A stretch of 64,000 nt of DNA from Variimorphobacter saccharofermentans (GCF_014174405.1 NZ_JACEGA010000001.1:804001-868000); one strand, 5' to 3'; shown: positions 35,792 to 45,496, counted from the first letter of the stretch. Numbers and translations: made by a program. Notes: generated from the sequence alone by a model not told the origin.

Positions 35792-36896
35792 CTTTACATT
35801 CAACCAGAATTCCAACAGAATTCATTGTTAAAGCGAGAGTATCCTCTTCATAATATTCCTCAGTATTGATTTCCAGCCGAAAGGTTTCACCCTCCGGAAG
35901 GGAGCCGTTGAAGGGCAAAGGATCAATTGGATTCAGATATAAATATATTTTATCATTGTTCTCCGATGAAACAGTATAATCGATAATGATGTTATTCTTA
36001 TCCCGGGTCACCTTATGAACAATAACAGAATAATCATATAAAGTAAATTGCTGTTTCTTCTCAAGTGTCATATTTTCAGAGGGCAATAGTATCCGAACTC
36101 TTTCCCTATCCTGCTCTGACTGTTCTGAAGTCTCATCAGAAGGGTCATTATAGCTTCTGTAGGCCCAGTAATAATCACTCGTTATATGAAATGGACCCTG
36201 TTCCTCTCTGGGTATCAGATATAAATTCTGGTATTGCTTATACTGTAGTAATGATTGATTGGTATTCTTTATAGTCTGTTGCGTAATACCGACTTGGAAA
36301 TCCGTGTTTGGATATTTATCGGATGTAAAGGAAAGACCGTAGACATAATAACGATCATTCTCAAGGGGAATTTGCACAATCTCAAGCTCATTGAATTGTG
36401 ACCGCTTCATCCTGCGATAATCCAATTCACTATAGGCGGGAACCGGATCCAGCTTAAGAAGAACGGGAATCTCATTAATCGTAAGTTCAATCTGATTATT
36501 TTCAATCTGAATATCATTATCCACAAATTGCATGGACCAATTGGTTTCGGGGTTGTCGGAGGTGGTTTCATTCTGAATATTGCCATAACGAATCGAAAAT
36601 GTCTGGGAGGGATCACTGGAAGCAAGGAGATACACGCTATCATCATATACAACCAGAAAATCTAAGGTCAGATTGGTATTCGGATCCACTGAAACAGACT
36701 TCTTCAGATAATATATGGGTTTTGCATGAGCTGCATCCACAAATCCCTGTCTCAGATCATAATAATACCTGGGATGGAGCCAGCTTATTGCGGTCAGAAA
36801 ACATAGAAGTAAAACAATAATCATTATGCAAGCTAGTCCATATTGCTTTATGTTACGTGGGTTCTTAGGAGTATTTTCAAGCAGGGTTTCCTCCAT
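35763..36896 (-). CDS. Membrane-anchored extracytoplasmic protein, unknown function
   Basis: A 377-residue protein with one N-terminal helix (ACIMIIVLLLCFLTAISWL, about 22-41) after a short cytosolic head. The outside part is beta-rich and acidic, with repeated NxxI/L-x-V patterns (VDNDIQIENNQIELTINEIP, YDYSVIVHKVTRDKNN) that suggest immunoglobulin-like folds. I do not recognise a family. It starts 1 nt after the HIT gene stop with AAGGAGG before the ATG, so the two are one operon, though no functional link is obvious. The last codons form half of an inverted repeat. Confidence 0.7.
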   Translation of the reverse strand: MEETLLENTPKNPRNIKQYGLACIMIIVLLLCFLTAISWLHPRYYYDLRQGFVDAAHAKPIYYLKKSVSVDPNTNLTLDFLVVYDDSVYLLASSDPSQTFSIRYGNIQNETTSDNPETNWSMQFVDNDIQIENNQIELTINEIPVLLKLDPVPAYSELDYRRMKRSQFNELEIVQIPLENDRYYVYGLSFTSDKYPNTDFQVGITQQTIKNTNQSLLQYKQYQNLYLIPREEQGPFHITSDYYWAYRSYNDPSDETSEQSEQDRERVRILLPSENMTLEKKQQFTLYDYSVIVHKVTRDKNNIIIDYTVSSENNDKIYLYLNPIDPLPFNGSLPEGETFRLEINTEEYYEEDTLALTMNSVGILVECKDILLELPVD

Positions 36897-36897
36897 A

Positions 36898-37353
36898 TTA
36901 GTCCTCCTTTTTATACTGTATTAGCTTCTCTCGTAAGGTTAATGTCATATGCTGTAACGACTCTTTATCCGGACGATATTGATCGTGATACAACTCCTCC
37001 GCAGAAAGCTGCCATACGGGACCTCGCTTAGGAGTGTCGCCATCTCTTCTCGGGAAGATGTGCCAATGAACATGGGAGTCCCCGTTACCGAGCAATTCAT
37101 AATTCAGCTTATCCGGATGAAATACCTGATATACTGCTTCGGCAACCAGGGACATTTCCTCCAGATATTTTATGCGAAATTCCTTCGGAAGCTCATGAAG
37201 TTCCGATACATGTCTTTTACATAGGAATAAAGTATAGCCTTTAAACCTTTGAAAATCTCCGACTACGACATATCCGGTCTCCATCTCATATACGAAATAC
37301 GGATTAGTTCCGTTTTTGATCATTTCAATTCGATCACATATTAAGCAGGACAT
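36898..37353 (-). CDS. HIT family nucleotide-binding protein
   Basis: About 151 residues of the histidine-triad superfamily. The signature is SHVHWHIFPRR, with H-x-H-x-H, preceded by LLGNGDSH. The N-terminal CLICDRIEMIKNG recalls the Cys-x-x-Cys start of many HIT hydrolases. Members cleave nucleotide phosphoramidates or dinucleoside polyphosphates; the exact substrate is not predictable. Start 37353 is preferred because GGGAGGTATCTAT precedes it. It is translationally linked to the downstream membrane-anchored gene. Confidence 0.88.
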   Translation of the reverse strand: MSCLICDRIEMIKNGTNPYFVYEMETGYVVVGDFQRFKGYTLFLCKRHVSELHELPKEFRIKYLEEMSLVAEAVYQVFHPDKLNYELLGNGDSHVHWHIFPRRDGDTPKRGPVWQLSAEELYHDQYRPDKESLQHMTLTLREKLIQYKKED

Positions 37354-37544
37354 ATAGATACCTCCCGAATTATTATTTAATATAGGCATTATTATAACAT
37401 AATGCCAGTATATGGCTATTATATCATAAAGCATATACGATACAATGATTTCTATAAATTATTAAATAACCCCTGCATATGGTATCAACTGATGACAAGA
37501 TTTCATATTTTCGATTTTATAAACTTGTACGAATATTAACCGCA

Positions 37545-37574
37545 TTGACATAATATATTAGCATATGGGATAAT
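37545..37574 (+). promoter_or_regulatory. Promoter of the SLH/SpoIID gene
   Basis: TTGACA (37545-37550), 18 nt, GATAAT (37569-37574). It gives a leader of about 125 nt. The 37354-37544 part of the gap shows only AT-rich sequence that must include the minus-strand HIT promoter. Confidence 0.55.
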
Positions 37575-37705
37575 CAAGCTATGCATGTAGGTTAATCTGG
37601 TACTCCAAGCTCTCTTGTGTTACAGTCCGTATTAGGAGAATTATATTTGCCGAAAGCAGCTGCAAGCGGAGGGAGCAGAGTATTAAGCCTGGAATAGGAG
37701 CAGCG

Positions 37706-40345
37706 ATGAGTATAAAGAGAAAACTTATATTAATTGGAATTTGCATCATAATTGTCGTGGCAGTCATTGCTACCAATGTAATCCGTCGTTTGAATGAGGA
37801 TAAGCAGGAGAATCAGGGAGATACCATTGTAACAGAGAATGTCATCACCCGGGCAGAAGCATTTCGGCTATTGAGTTATCTGGAATTCAACAAAAAAGAG
37901 CGGGAAGCATTGTCTCTTGGAATAACCTATGCAGATGGTAATATGTCGGGATGGTATGACTCTTATGTGAATGCAGTTTGGAAGATGGGACTCATAGAGG
38001 GCAATGTGGACATTGCCCCGAGTGAAGCCTTAACCTATGGTAGCTGTAAGGAACTACTGGATAAACTAATTATGAAGAAACCGGAATTCCAGACAGTATA
38101 TACGGGATTATCCTTTGACTTTATAAGTGCCGACCGTGCAATGAGTACTCATGAATTTCTGGAGGTTTATGAAGCCTTGTTGAGTATCATTCCTGAGGAT
38201 GAGAAGCAGGTGAAGATGGATACACTTTTTGTACTAGGTACTGATATGACAGATGATGGTATGGACAGGATGGTTACGGATCAGGGGAAATATTATTATC
38301 AGACAGCGAGGTCTTATGAGACACAATATGAGCAAATGCAGAAAGAAAAGCAGCAGACGGTAACTACAAGTCCCCGCAACCCGGAAGCAGCAGATGATCA
38401 GATTACTATGTCCCAATCTATGGATAAGACGGAAGAGAATCCATCTTATAACCAACAGAGCAGCCAGGCTTCTGCATCAGAGGATAGCATGGAGGGCTTA
38501 AATCAAGCTGATTTTGTTGATCAGTATTTGGACAAAGGTATTCAGGTTTTGCTGTGTGATCAAGAAATACTATATATAACTGCTGTGACGACAGAAAAGA
38601 TGGTTATTCATAATGTATGGATTAGTAAAGGGGTGGAGCAGCTGGTAGAAACCTTTGTGAATGGCCTATACAAGACCTTTGATACGAAATATATCGCACC
38701 GGAGAATAAGATTGAAAAGGTAATCGGTGATATTACCATAGAGAATCAAAGAATTGTACAGATTAGTGTGAAACCAGATAAAATAGAGGGAAAGGTATTA
38801 CAGACGGCGAAGGATTTTATCGAGATAGAAGGCTATGGCAAGCTTCCCTTAGAAGAGGATTTTCGAATCTATAAGCTGTATGGGGATCTGTCCATAGAAC
38901 CTACAAGTAGTATCCTTGTTGGTTATGAGAATACCGATTTTATTGTATCAGGCGGAAAAATTAGCGCTGCCTTGATTACGGAAAGTATTAAGGCGGAAAA
39001 TATCCGTGTCCTAATCAGAACCTCGAAGTTCAAGGATGTGGTACACGATCAAGTGGTGCTGACTGCCTCCAGTGATTTTATTATTAGTAATAAAAAGGAT
39101 AAGAAAAAGTATTCTGCGGGAGATAAGGTAACGATTGAAGCGGATAATGAGATGCTTAAGGAAGGGAGAATTACAGTAGAACCTGTGGATGACGGGGGAA
39201 GGATAGAACTTCTTTCCATAGAGCGTTCCCAAGGTACCCCTAAATATCGAGGAAGGATTGAAATCGCAGAGAATGGTAAGGGATTATTAGTTGTGAATGA
39301 ACTACCCTTGGAAGAGTATCTATATTCGGTAATACCCAGCGAGATGCCCACTTACTATGGCATGGAGGCATTAAAGGTTCAAGCAGTCTGTGCAAGAAGT
39401 TATGCCTATAAGCATTTACTGGCCAATAGTCTAAGTGAGTATGGTGCCCATGTGGACGATAGTGTTTCATACCAGGTATATAACAATATATCTGAGAATG
39501 AGGATGCAGTGCTGGCAGTAAAGGATACTTATGGAAAGGTAATTGAATATGATGGAGAGGTCATCATTGCCTATTATTTTTCTACCTCCTGTGGTCATAC
39601 CTCGGAAGCCTTCAGTGTATGGGCGAATAATGTAGAAATGCCTTATTTGAACGGAAAACTTATGGTTCTTGAGGAAAAAGGGGAAGGCGCGGAAGCAGAA
39701 CAGGAGTTGGAGAAGAAATATCAGGATCTATCAACGGAGGAGAGTTTTAAAAGCTTTATCACATCAAAGATCCCTACGATTGACAGTGATTTCAATTGGT
39801 ATCGCTGGAAGGTAGCTATGAGTGTTAAGGATATTAAAAAGGTGATTAATAATAGTCTGGCAGCAAGATACAATGCGAATCCAAATCTGATTCTTACCAT
39901 GACGGAGGAAGCAAAGGATGGGAACGAAGCAGTTTTTGAAAGTTTGCCGGTGGATACGGTAGGGGACATTGTGGATATCTCCGTCTTAAAGAGGGACCGT
40001 AGTGGAATTATTACGGAGCTTTTAATCACAGGAAGTGAAAAAACAATTAAGGTTTTGACAGAGTATAATATCAGAGTGCTATTGGCTCCCACCTATGATA
40101 CTGTGATTCGTCAGGATGAGAGTAAAGTAGATAAGCTCAGTCTGCTACCCAGTGCCTTCTTTCGGATATCAAAGAAGGAGAAGGAAGGTAAGCTAAGCAG
40201 TATTGTATTAACCGGAGGAGGGTATGGTCACGGGGTAGGAATGAGCCAAAATGGGGTTAAGGCACTAGCAGATGCAGGAAAGGAATATGATGAGATCGTT
40301 GCATATTTCTATGAAGGTACAAAGATTGGCTTTATCTATGAATAA
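37706..40345 (+). CDS. SLH-like plus SpoIID/LytB domain wall protein
   Basis: An 879-residue protein. An N-terminal anchor helix (LILIGICIIIVVAVIATNVI) is followed by an S-layer-homology-like region (about 45-130: ITRAEAFRLLSYLEF, SGWYDSYVNAVWKMGLIEG), a charged linker, beta domains (about 270-520), and a SpoIID/LytB domain (about 530-870). The SpoIID part shows ELPLEEYLYSVIPSEMP with the catalytic glutamate, ALKVQAVCARSYAYKH, FSTSCGHTSEAFSVW and the end motif GGGYGHGVGMSQNG. SpoIID enzymes are lytic transglycosylases acting on stem-peptide-free glycan during engulfment. The size and SLH region suggest a wall-associated variant rather than SpoIID proper. Its 3' end overlaps the convergent BrkB gene by 14 nt. 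Confidence 0.85.
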   Translation: MSIKRKLILIGICIIIVVAVIATNVIRRLNEDKQENQGDTIVTENVITRAEAFRLLSYLEFNKKEREALSLGITYADGNMSGWYDSYVNAVWKMGLIEGNVDIAPSEALTYGSCKELLDKLIMKKPEFQTVYTGLSFDFISADRAMSTHEFLEVYEALLSIIPEDEKQVKMDTLFVLGTDMTDDGMDRMVTDQGKYYYQTARSYETQYEQMQKEKQQTVTTSPRNPEAADDQITMSQSMDKTEENPSYNQQSSQASASEDSMEGLNQADFVDQYLDKGIQVLLCDQEILYITAVTTEKMVIHNVWISKGVEQLVETFVNGLYKTFDTKYIAPENKIEKVIGDITIENQRIVQISVKPDKIEGKVLQTAKDFIEIEGYGKLPLEEDFRIYKLYGDLSIEPTSSILVGYENTDFIVSGGKISAALITESIKAENIRVLIRTSKFKDVVHDQVVLTASSDFIISNKKDKKKYSAGDKVTIEADNEMLKEGRITVEPVDDGGRIELLSIERSQGTPKYRGRIEIAENGKGLLVVNELPLEEYLYSVIPSEMPTYYGMEALKVQAVCARSYAYKHLLANSLSEYGAHVDDSVSYQVYNNISENEDAVLAVKDTYGKVIEYDGEVIIAYYFSTSCGHTSEAFSVWANNVEMPYLNGKLMVLEEKGEGAEAEQELEKKYQDLSTEESFKSFITSKIPTIDSDFNWYRWKVAMSVKDIKKVINNSLAARYNANPNLILTMTEEAKDGNEAVFESLPVDTVGDIVDISVLKRDRSGIITELLITGSEKTIKVLTEYNIRVLLAPTYDTVIRQDESKVDKLSLLPSAFFRISKKEKEGKLSSIVLTGGGYGHGVGMSQNGVKALADAGKEYDEIVAYFYEGTKIGFIYE

Positions 40346-41210
40346 TGGGCTCTTCGGGCATCCTTCGATAGAGCATCTTAACCTTATGCAAAAAGGACTT
40401 ATTCTCAAACAACAGATTGACTTCTGCTCCGATGAATAAGATATACATACAGAAGTACATCCATAGCATAAAAAGAACAATGGCTGTTAAGCTTCCATAC
40501 ATGGAAGCGTAATTTGAGAAATGATCAATATAGTAAGAAAATGCGTAAGAAAATCCCATCCAGCCACCGGCACATACCATGGCACCCGGAAGCTCCGACA
40601 TCAGCTTGGTCTTCCGGTTAGGGATGACTTCGTAGATTAACAGGAAAAAGATAATTAACACGATTAATCCCAGGATAGTTCTTAAGCTAATAATAATTAA
40701 TGCAGTATCCGTGAACACGGGAAGCTTCTGCTCTATATAATAGAAAAGCCGGTTGCCAAAAACGAATAGAATCATTGTGGCAATGATTATAATGGCAAAA
40801 ATCAAGGTGTATAGAGCGGAGGTTGCTCGAAGAAACAGATAATTACGGGTTTCATTGATTTCATAAACAGTGTTTAGCCCCTTCATGATTGCCAGAAATC
40901 CTTTACCGGCTGACCAGAGGGTGGAAAGCGCTGTTAATGAAATAATGGTTCCTGATATCGATGTATCGTATATTTCCGTGATAATAGAAACAATCATGGA
41001 ATCAACTGCTGTGGGAAAAATCTGTGTAAAAATCCTTAGCATATTGCTTTCTTCCACAGGGAAATACTGAATGATGCTTAAGAGCAACATGATAAAAGGA
41101 AAAAAAGAGATAATGATAAAGAAAGCAGCCTGAGCAGAATAGGCTGCCACATGATCATCCCGAATCTTATTTGCGATAAATACAATTAAACGATAAGTAG
41201 CTTTCAGCAT
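40332..41210 (-). CDS. YihY/BrkB family membrane protein
   Basis: A 292-residue protein with six predicted helices. The N-terminal DDHVAAYSAQAAFFIIISFF and the PNRKTKLMSELPGAMVCAGG segment, followed by YASMYGSLTAIVLFMLWMY, are the family signature. Despite the historic RNase BN name, these are membrane proteins of uncertain transport function. A weak GAGG precedes the ATG. The last 14 nt overlap the SpoIID-type gene. Confidence 0.88.
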   Translation of the reverse strand: MLKATYRLIVFIANKIRDDHVAAYSAQAAFFIIISFFPFIMLLLSIIQYFPVEESNMLRIFTQIFPTAVDSMIVSIITEIYDTSISGTIISLTALSTLWSAGKGFLAIMKGLNTVYEINETRNYLFLRATSALYTLIFAIIIIATMILFVFGNRLFYYIEQKLPVFTDTALIIISLRTILGLIVLIIFFLLIYEVIPNRKTKLMSELPGAMVCAGGWMGFSYAFSYYIDHFSNYASMYGSLTAIVLFMLWMYFCMYILFIGAEVNLLFENKSFLHKVKMLYRRMPEEPIIHR

Positions 41211-41336
41211 ATCATGGCCTCATTTCATATAATTCCATTACCAACATAATGCTTTGTATTATATTATATGTGGACGAAATTTATACTATCCATGCTAATT
41301 TTTTAATTGTATAGTTATATCTTTAAATAAATTTAA

Positions 41337-41660
41337 CTAAAAGGGAAGATAGGGTAGTAGAAATCCGGTAAGGTATACTGTCAAAATTGCTCCGGAGGCC
41401 ACAACCACCAGACTTTTCTCCCTATATGCAAGCAAAACTGCAACAAGGGTACCACAAATAGCAGTAAACAAGGTTCCTGTGGAATAGAATATATCAGGAA
41501 AGGTTAATGCACCCAATACTGCATAGGGTACATAGTGCAAAAAGGATTTTATGTATTTGGACTTAATCTCCTTACGAAATATGGCCAGCGGCAATACTCT
41601 AGGAATATAGGTAACCAATGCCATCAGTAATATCGCCAGGAACGCAGTTTGCAGCTTCAT
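41337..41660 (-). CDS. azlD: AzlD family branched-chain amino acid exporter subunit
   Basis: A 107-residue, four-helix protein: LAILLMALVTYIPRVLPLAI, a conserved YVPYAVLGALTFPDIF, and two further helices. It pairs with AzlC as a BrnFE-like exporter of branched-chain amino acids or similar compounds. Its start overlaps the azlC stop by 4 nt (ATGA). Confidence 0.9.
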   Translation of the reverse strand: MKLQTAFLAILLMALVTYIPRVLPLAIFRKEIKSKYIKSFLHYVPYAVLGALTFPDIFYSTGTLFTAICGTLVAVLLAYREKSLVVVASGAILTVYLTGFLLPYLPF

Positions 41661-42388
41661 GATATGCTTTCTCCTTTGTTTTGATCCACCTCATTCTTGG
41701 GTTCTATAGGGAAGAGGACGGCTCCCAGTCCCGCACCTAAGAAGGTTGCTATGATTACACGGAATCCGGAGGATATGAACCGGAATAACGGAACATATCG
41801 TAAGATTACTGTCACAGCAACGGATATGAGTATAATTATAGTAACAGTTCTGGATTTCTTTGCAGGGGGGATAATGATCGCAATAAACATTCCATATAAA
41901 GCAATGCCCATAGCATTACTCAGGGTTACCGGAAGAGCGGAGCAGATAATGGCTCCTAACGCAGTACCGGCTGTCCAGCCAAGGAACGGGCCTAGGATTA
42001 ATCCTGCCAGATAAGGAAAGGAGAGCTTTCCCTGCTCCAGAGAAGCGACACTGAAGGTTTCGTCCGTAATGCCGAAACCTATAATCAGACGTTTCAAGAG
42101 TGTCATGTCGGAACCCAGCCGCTGAGTCAGGGATAGGGACATGAGCATATATCGTATATTGATAATGAAGGTAGTCAATGTGATTTCCAGAAATCCTGCA
42201 CCTTGCAGAATTAGATTTGTTCCGGCAAATTGTCCGGCAGAGGTTAAATTCGACATGGAAATAAAAACTGTCAACCATACGGGTAAACCGCCGGAGACAG
42301 CCATAAGACCAAAGGTAAAGGAGACGGGTATGTAACCAAGAGCAATAGGATAGCCTCGCTTTAATCCATATATAAATTCTTTTTTCAT
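41657..42388 (-). CDS. azlC: AzlC family branched-chain amino acid exporter subunit
   Basis: About 243 residues with seven to eight helices. Family motifs are GLKRGYPIALGYIPVSFTFG, SMSNLTSAGQFAGTNLI and GFGITDETFSVAS. Start 42388 is preferred because AAAGGAGGCAACGAT precedes it; an upstream in-frame ATG lacks a ribosome site. Acts with AzlD; expression as one unit. Confidence 0.9.
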   Translation of the reverse strand: MKKEFIYGLKRGYPIALGYIPVSFTFGLMAVSGGLPVWLTVFISMSNLTSAGQFAGTNLILQGAGFLEITLTTFIINIRYMLMSLSLTQRLGSDMTLLKRLIIGFGITDETFSVASLEQGKLSFPYLAGLILGPFLGWTAGTALGAIICSALPVTLSNAMGIALYGMFIAIIIPPAKKSRTVTIIILISVAVTVILRYVPLFRFISSGFRVIIATFLGAGLGAVLFPIEPKNEVDQNKGESIS

Positions 42389-42454
42389 ATCGTTGCCTCC
42401 TTTGGCAATTGTATGACTTTGGTAGAAAATCAATAATACAATCAATAATAAATA

Positions 42455-43483
42455 TTACTTTGTAACGGAAGTATCACCAATCTGTATCTTAGTCCAAACA
42501 GGAAAGTTTATATTAATATCATAGTTCTCTTTTAAGCTGTCGTAATAAATCTCAAATTGCTTTTCTTTCTCTTCCCGAATTGCTTCTTCAACAGCCATTT
42601 CATATTTCTGCGTGGAATGATTATCCAGCATATGTATGATATAGTAGCCTTGCTCTGTTAGGATCAGGTTACTGTATGCCCCGTTCTTTAACTGCATTGC
42701 TACCTCCTGATACTCCTTCTCACAGGATGAATCACCGTAGATAAAATCTCGTGTCATGTAGACAAAACCAATATCCTCATTTAACAACTCAGCAAATTCC
42801 ACTCCTTGCTCCGAGGAAAAGAGTACCTCTGATAGGATGGGCTTTAGGGAAGCACTCTTCCCATTACTGAGAAAGATTGCTTTATTATCTTCTCCTGTAG
42901 TGTATGGCAGAAAGAGACATTCTGTCTTATACTCTCTGTAATCTTCGGGATTCAGTCTTGCATGAATCACATCCTCATTAACATAAAAACCATTAAGAAG
43001 CTCCTTATAATATTTATCACCCAGTGCAATCTTATTATAAGAATCCGAGATAATCTCACGCGTGATACCCAGTCGCTTTATATCCTCTTCAGATACCGTT
43101 TGCATGATTTGACTGATTGCTTCCTGATTCTGTGAAAGTTCCTGTTGGCTTAAGCTGATTCCGTTCTGATTCGCTTGATCCGACAATATTTCATATAACA
43201 CGACACGGGAGAGCACGGAGTCCTTAGCAAGCTCTCTCATACTGGAACCATTCTGCTCATAGTCCCAATAACTCACATCCAATGTATCTTGGATATAGTT
43301 CTCCATTCGTTCTCCTTCTGTTTCAACCAGATAAATATCATAGATAAAATCCTTCTGGTAGAGCTTCTTATCATTTATGGTAAGTATGGGAGTATGATCC
43401 TTTATACTGCAACCACTTAATAACAGACTGGATGTCTGCAGGAACAGTAACATATATGTAATCATCTGCTTATGCTTTTTCAC
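42455..43483 (-). CDS. PrsA/SurA-like lipoprotein foldase
   Basis: A 342-residue lipoprotein. The signal peptide ends in the lipobox LLLSGC at about residue 25. A SurA-N-like helical domain (RMENYIQDTLDVSYWDYEQN, SRVVLYEILSDQANQNGISLS) precedes a parvulin-like region (KPILSEVLFSSEQGVEFAEL, LKNGAYSNLILTEQGYYIIH). The parvulin core is degenerate, so chaperone action without isomerase activity is possible. Start is GTG at 43483 with CCGGAGGGAATATT upstream. Clostridial PrsA relatives assist folding of exported proteins at the membrane face. Confidence 0.78.
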   Translation of the reverse strand: MKKHKQMITYMLLFLQTSSLLLSGCSIKDHTPILTINDKKLYQKDFIYDIYLVETEGERMENYIQDTLDVSYWDYEQNGSSMRELAKDSVLSRVVLYEILSDQANQNGISLSQQELSQNQEAISQIMQTVSEEDIKRLGITREIISDSYNKIALGDKYYKELLNGFYVNEDVIHARLNPEDYREYKTECLFLPYTTGEDNKAIFLSNGKSASLKPILSEVLFSSEQGVEFAELLNEDIGFVYMTRDFIYGDSSCEKEYQEVAMQLKNGAYSNLILTEQGYYIIHMLDNHSTQKYEMAVEEAIREEKEKQFEIYYDSLKENYDININFPVWTKIQIGDTSVTK

Positions 43484-43517
43484 AATATTCCCTCCGGGGT
43501 GAATTCATTCGTATCCT

Positions 43518-43545
43518 ATTATACCTCAAACTTTTATAAAAGCAA
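43518..43545 (-). promoter_or_regulatory. Promoter of the PrsA-like gene
   Basis: On the minus strand, TTGCTT (43545-43540), 16 nt, TATAAT (43523-43518). The remainder of the gap to 43738 is AT-rich with no gene seen. Confidence 0.5.
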
Positions 43546-43738
43546 GATAGTAAAAAAATTCTAATTATAACTAAAAGCAAAATTAAAAGTACGACATTAT
43601 AGAATAGGATTACTAAATGTAGATACAATTAAGTTACATCCAACTACTCATAGAGATAAAAATGGAAAATATTTTATACAATTATACGTTGTGTATTTGA
43701 TGTTTAGCAAAAATTTTATTGCTGTCGTATGGAAATAC

Positions 43739-43766
43739 TTGATTTTTCTGGCTTATATAGTATTAT
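43739..43766 (+). promoter_or_regulatory. Promoter of the small ORF/TPR operon
   Basis: TTGATT (43739-43744), 16 nt, TATTAT (43761-43766), ahead of the 46-codon ORF at 43810. Confidence 0.55.
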
Positions 43767-43809
43767 GATAAGTGGGACATGATACATTTATCGAGGAGGC
43801 AGAGCCTTT

Positions 43810-43950
43810 ATGATTAATTTTGATGAAGAAATCGAAAAATTTCAGCCGAGTCTGGAAATCGAGCAGGCAGAAGATATTATTAAGAATAATGATTTGACGG
43901 ATATGACGGATATTTTAAAGGAATTACTAAAAGAGAAAAACGATAATTAA
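43810..43950 (+). CDS. 46-residue acidic protein ahead of the TPR gene
   Basis: ATG at 43810, stop at 43948-43950. The product (begins MINFDEEIEKFQPSLEIEQA, ends LKEEL-like LKELLKEKNDN) is strongly acidic and predicted helical. GAGGAGG lies about 11 nt before the start, and a SigA-like promoter is 45 nt upstream. It is 31 nt before the zinc-ribbon/TPR gene on the same strand and frame use looks coding. A partner of the TPR protein is an inference from position. Confidence 0.7.
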   Translation: MINFDEEIEKFQPSLEIEQAEDIIKNNDLTDMTDILKELLKEKNDN

Positions 43951-43981
43951 CGATAAGATTACAGGGACAGGTGGGGATGAA

Positions 43982-45379
43982 ATGATTTGCCCGAATTGCG
44001 GAAGTAATATGTCAGATAAGAAGAAGCGTTGTGAACGATGCGGCACGGACCTGACGATTTATAAGAAAATATATAATACTTCGAATGTATATTATAATGA
44101 TGGCTTAGCGAAAGCAAAGGTACGCGACCTATCTGGAGCAACAGTGGCTTTGCGCCGTTGCCTTGAATTGAATAAACTAAATACAAATGCACGAAATCTA
44201 CTTGGACTTGTGTATTATGAAATGGGAGAAACGGTAGCCGCATTAAGTGAATGGGTAATCAGTAAACATTTTCAGCCGAAGAATAATGATGCTGACGAGT
44301 ACATTGAAAAGGTGCAGTCCAATCCGACACGTTTGGATGCGTTAAATCAGGCGATCAAACGGTATAATACTGCACTGGGACTTGCAGTAGCTGAGAGTGA
44401 TGATCTTGCCATCATTCAACTAAAAAAGGTTGTAACGTTAAATCCGCATTTTATCCGTGCCTATCAGTTACTGGCGCTGCTTCATATGAAAATCGGAGAG
44501 AATGAGAGAGCAAGGAAGTATTTGCTTAAGGCTGCTAAAATTGATGTGTCCAACACAACTACCCTGCGATATTTAAGAGAACTGGAGGGTCCTGCAGTCA
44601 CAAAGGATATGGATAGTAATCCTGAGGCAGAGTCCCCCATCACCGCATCCATTATGCCAATTAATTCCTACCGCGAGGACAAGCCGAATATTATGGCATT
44701 TGTTAACCTTGTCGTTGGTGTTGTAATCGGTGTGGCAGTTATGGCCTTTCTCGTGTTACCTACGATAAAGAACAAGGCCAAGGAAGAGAACAACAGTAAT
44801 ATCGTAGATTATGGTACTGAGCTGGCCAAAATAGAAGAAAAGGATGAGACCATCCGTACTTTACAAACGGAAAAGGATGAGCTGACGGAGCAAATTGAGC
44901 AGCTTAAGGCTCAGATTGAAACCTATGAAGCAGTGGAGGACAATCCGGAGCTATATGATCCTTTGTTTACTTCAGCAGAGCTATATATTGAGGAGCTGAG
45001 CAAGCCAGAGAAGGAAAGAGATTTTACGTCCATTGTCGATAAACTGCTAGATATCAATGATTCGGAATATGAAACAGAGGCTTCGAAAGCACTTTTGGAG
45101 AGCATTCGTCAAGCAACCTATTCAAGTGCAGCAGTGGATCAATATGAAAAAGGACATGCACTGTACACTGACGGAAAATATGATGAGGCTTTAGTGGAAT
45201 TATTAAAGGCGATGACATTGAATCCGGAGGATGCAAGTACGATATACTTTATTGCAAGGACATATCATCGTTTAGATGATAAGGTGAATGCGGCACTATA
45301 TTACAACATGGTTATATCAGAATTCCCGGATACTAAGAGAGCATCGGAAGCCAAAAGCTATTTACGGCAAGTACAATAA
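43982..45379 (+). CDS. Zinc-ribbon, TPR and coiled-coil membrane protein
   Basis: A 465-residue protein. It starts with a zinc ribbon (CPNCGSNMSDKKKRCERCG, two C-x-x-C pairs), then TPR-like repeats (about 35-200: ALRRCLELNKLNTNARNLLG, ARKYLLKAAKID). One membrane helix (FVNLVVGVVIGVAVMAFLVL, about 238-262) leads to a coiled coil (about 275-315, KDELTEQIEQLKAQIETYEA) and more TPRs at the C-terminus (EALVELLKAMTLNPEDASTI). The cytosolic N-terminal TPRs and outer C-terminal TPRs suggest a scaffold linking both membrane faces. No enzymatic motif seen. ATG follows AGGTGGGGATGAA; it is cotranscribed with the small acidic ORF and followed by a hairpin terminator. Confidence 0.8.
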   Translation: MICPNCGSNMSDKKKRCERCGTDLTIYKKIYNTSNVYYNDGLAKAKVRDLSGATVALRRCLELNKLNTNARNLLGLVYYEMGETVAALSEWVISKHFQPKNNDADEYIEKVQSNPTRLDALNQAIKRYNTALGLAVAESDDLAIIQLKKVVTLNPHFIRAYQLLALLHMKIGENERARKYLLKAAKIDVSNTTTLRYLRELEGPAVTKDMDSNPEAESPITASIMPINSYREDKPNIMAFVNLVVGVVIGVAVMAFLVLPTIKNKAKEENNSNIVDYGTELAKIEEKDETIRTLQTEKDELTEQIEQLKAQIETYEAVEDNPELYDPLFTSAELYIEELSKPEKERDFTSIVDKLLDINDSEYETEASKALLESIRQATYSSAAVDQYEKGHALYTDGKYDEALVELLKAMTLNPEDASTIYFIARTYHRLDDKVNAALYYNMVISEFPDTKRASEAKSYLRQVQ

Positions 45380-45447
45380 TAGGAAAGCAATGGTAGCTGT
45401 TATGTTACCTTGAGAAAACTACATAGGATAAGAAGATACTGAAGAAA

Positions 45448-45496
45448 AGACGTTTATGGTGAACGGGTTAATCTGTTCCATTGAAGGTCTTTTTTT
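45448..45496 (+). terminator. Terminator between the TPR gene and spoIIAA
   Basis: AGACGTTTATGGTGAAC pairs imperfectly with GTTCCATTGAAGGTCT, followed by TTTTTTT. Its position argues against a spoIIAA start at 45481. Confidence 0.65.

Noticed and set aside
40332..40345. 14-nt overlap of the SpoIID-type gene and BrkB gene as a sign of misannotation
   Set aside because: Both proteins keep their conserved C-termini; small convergent overlaps are also seen at 53361, 54633 and 56292 in this window.
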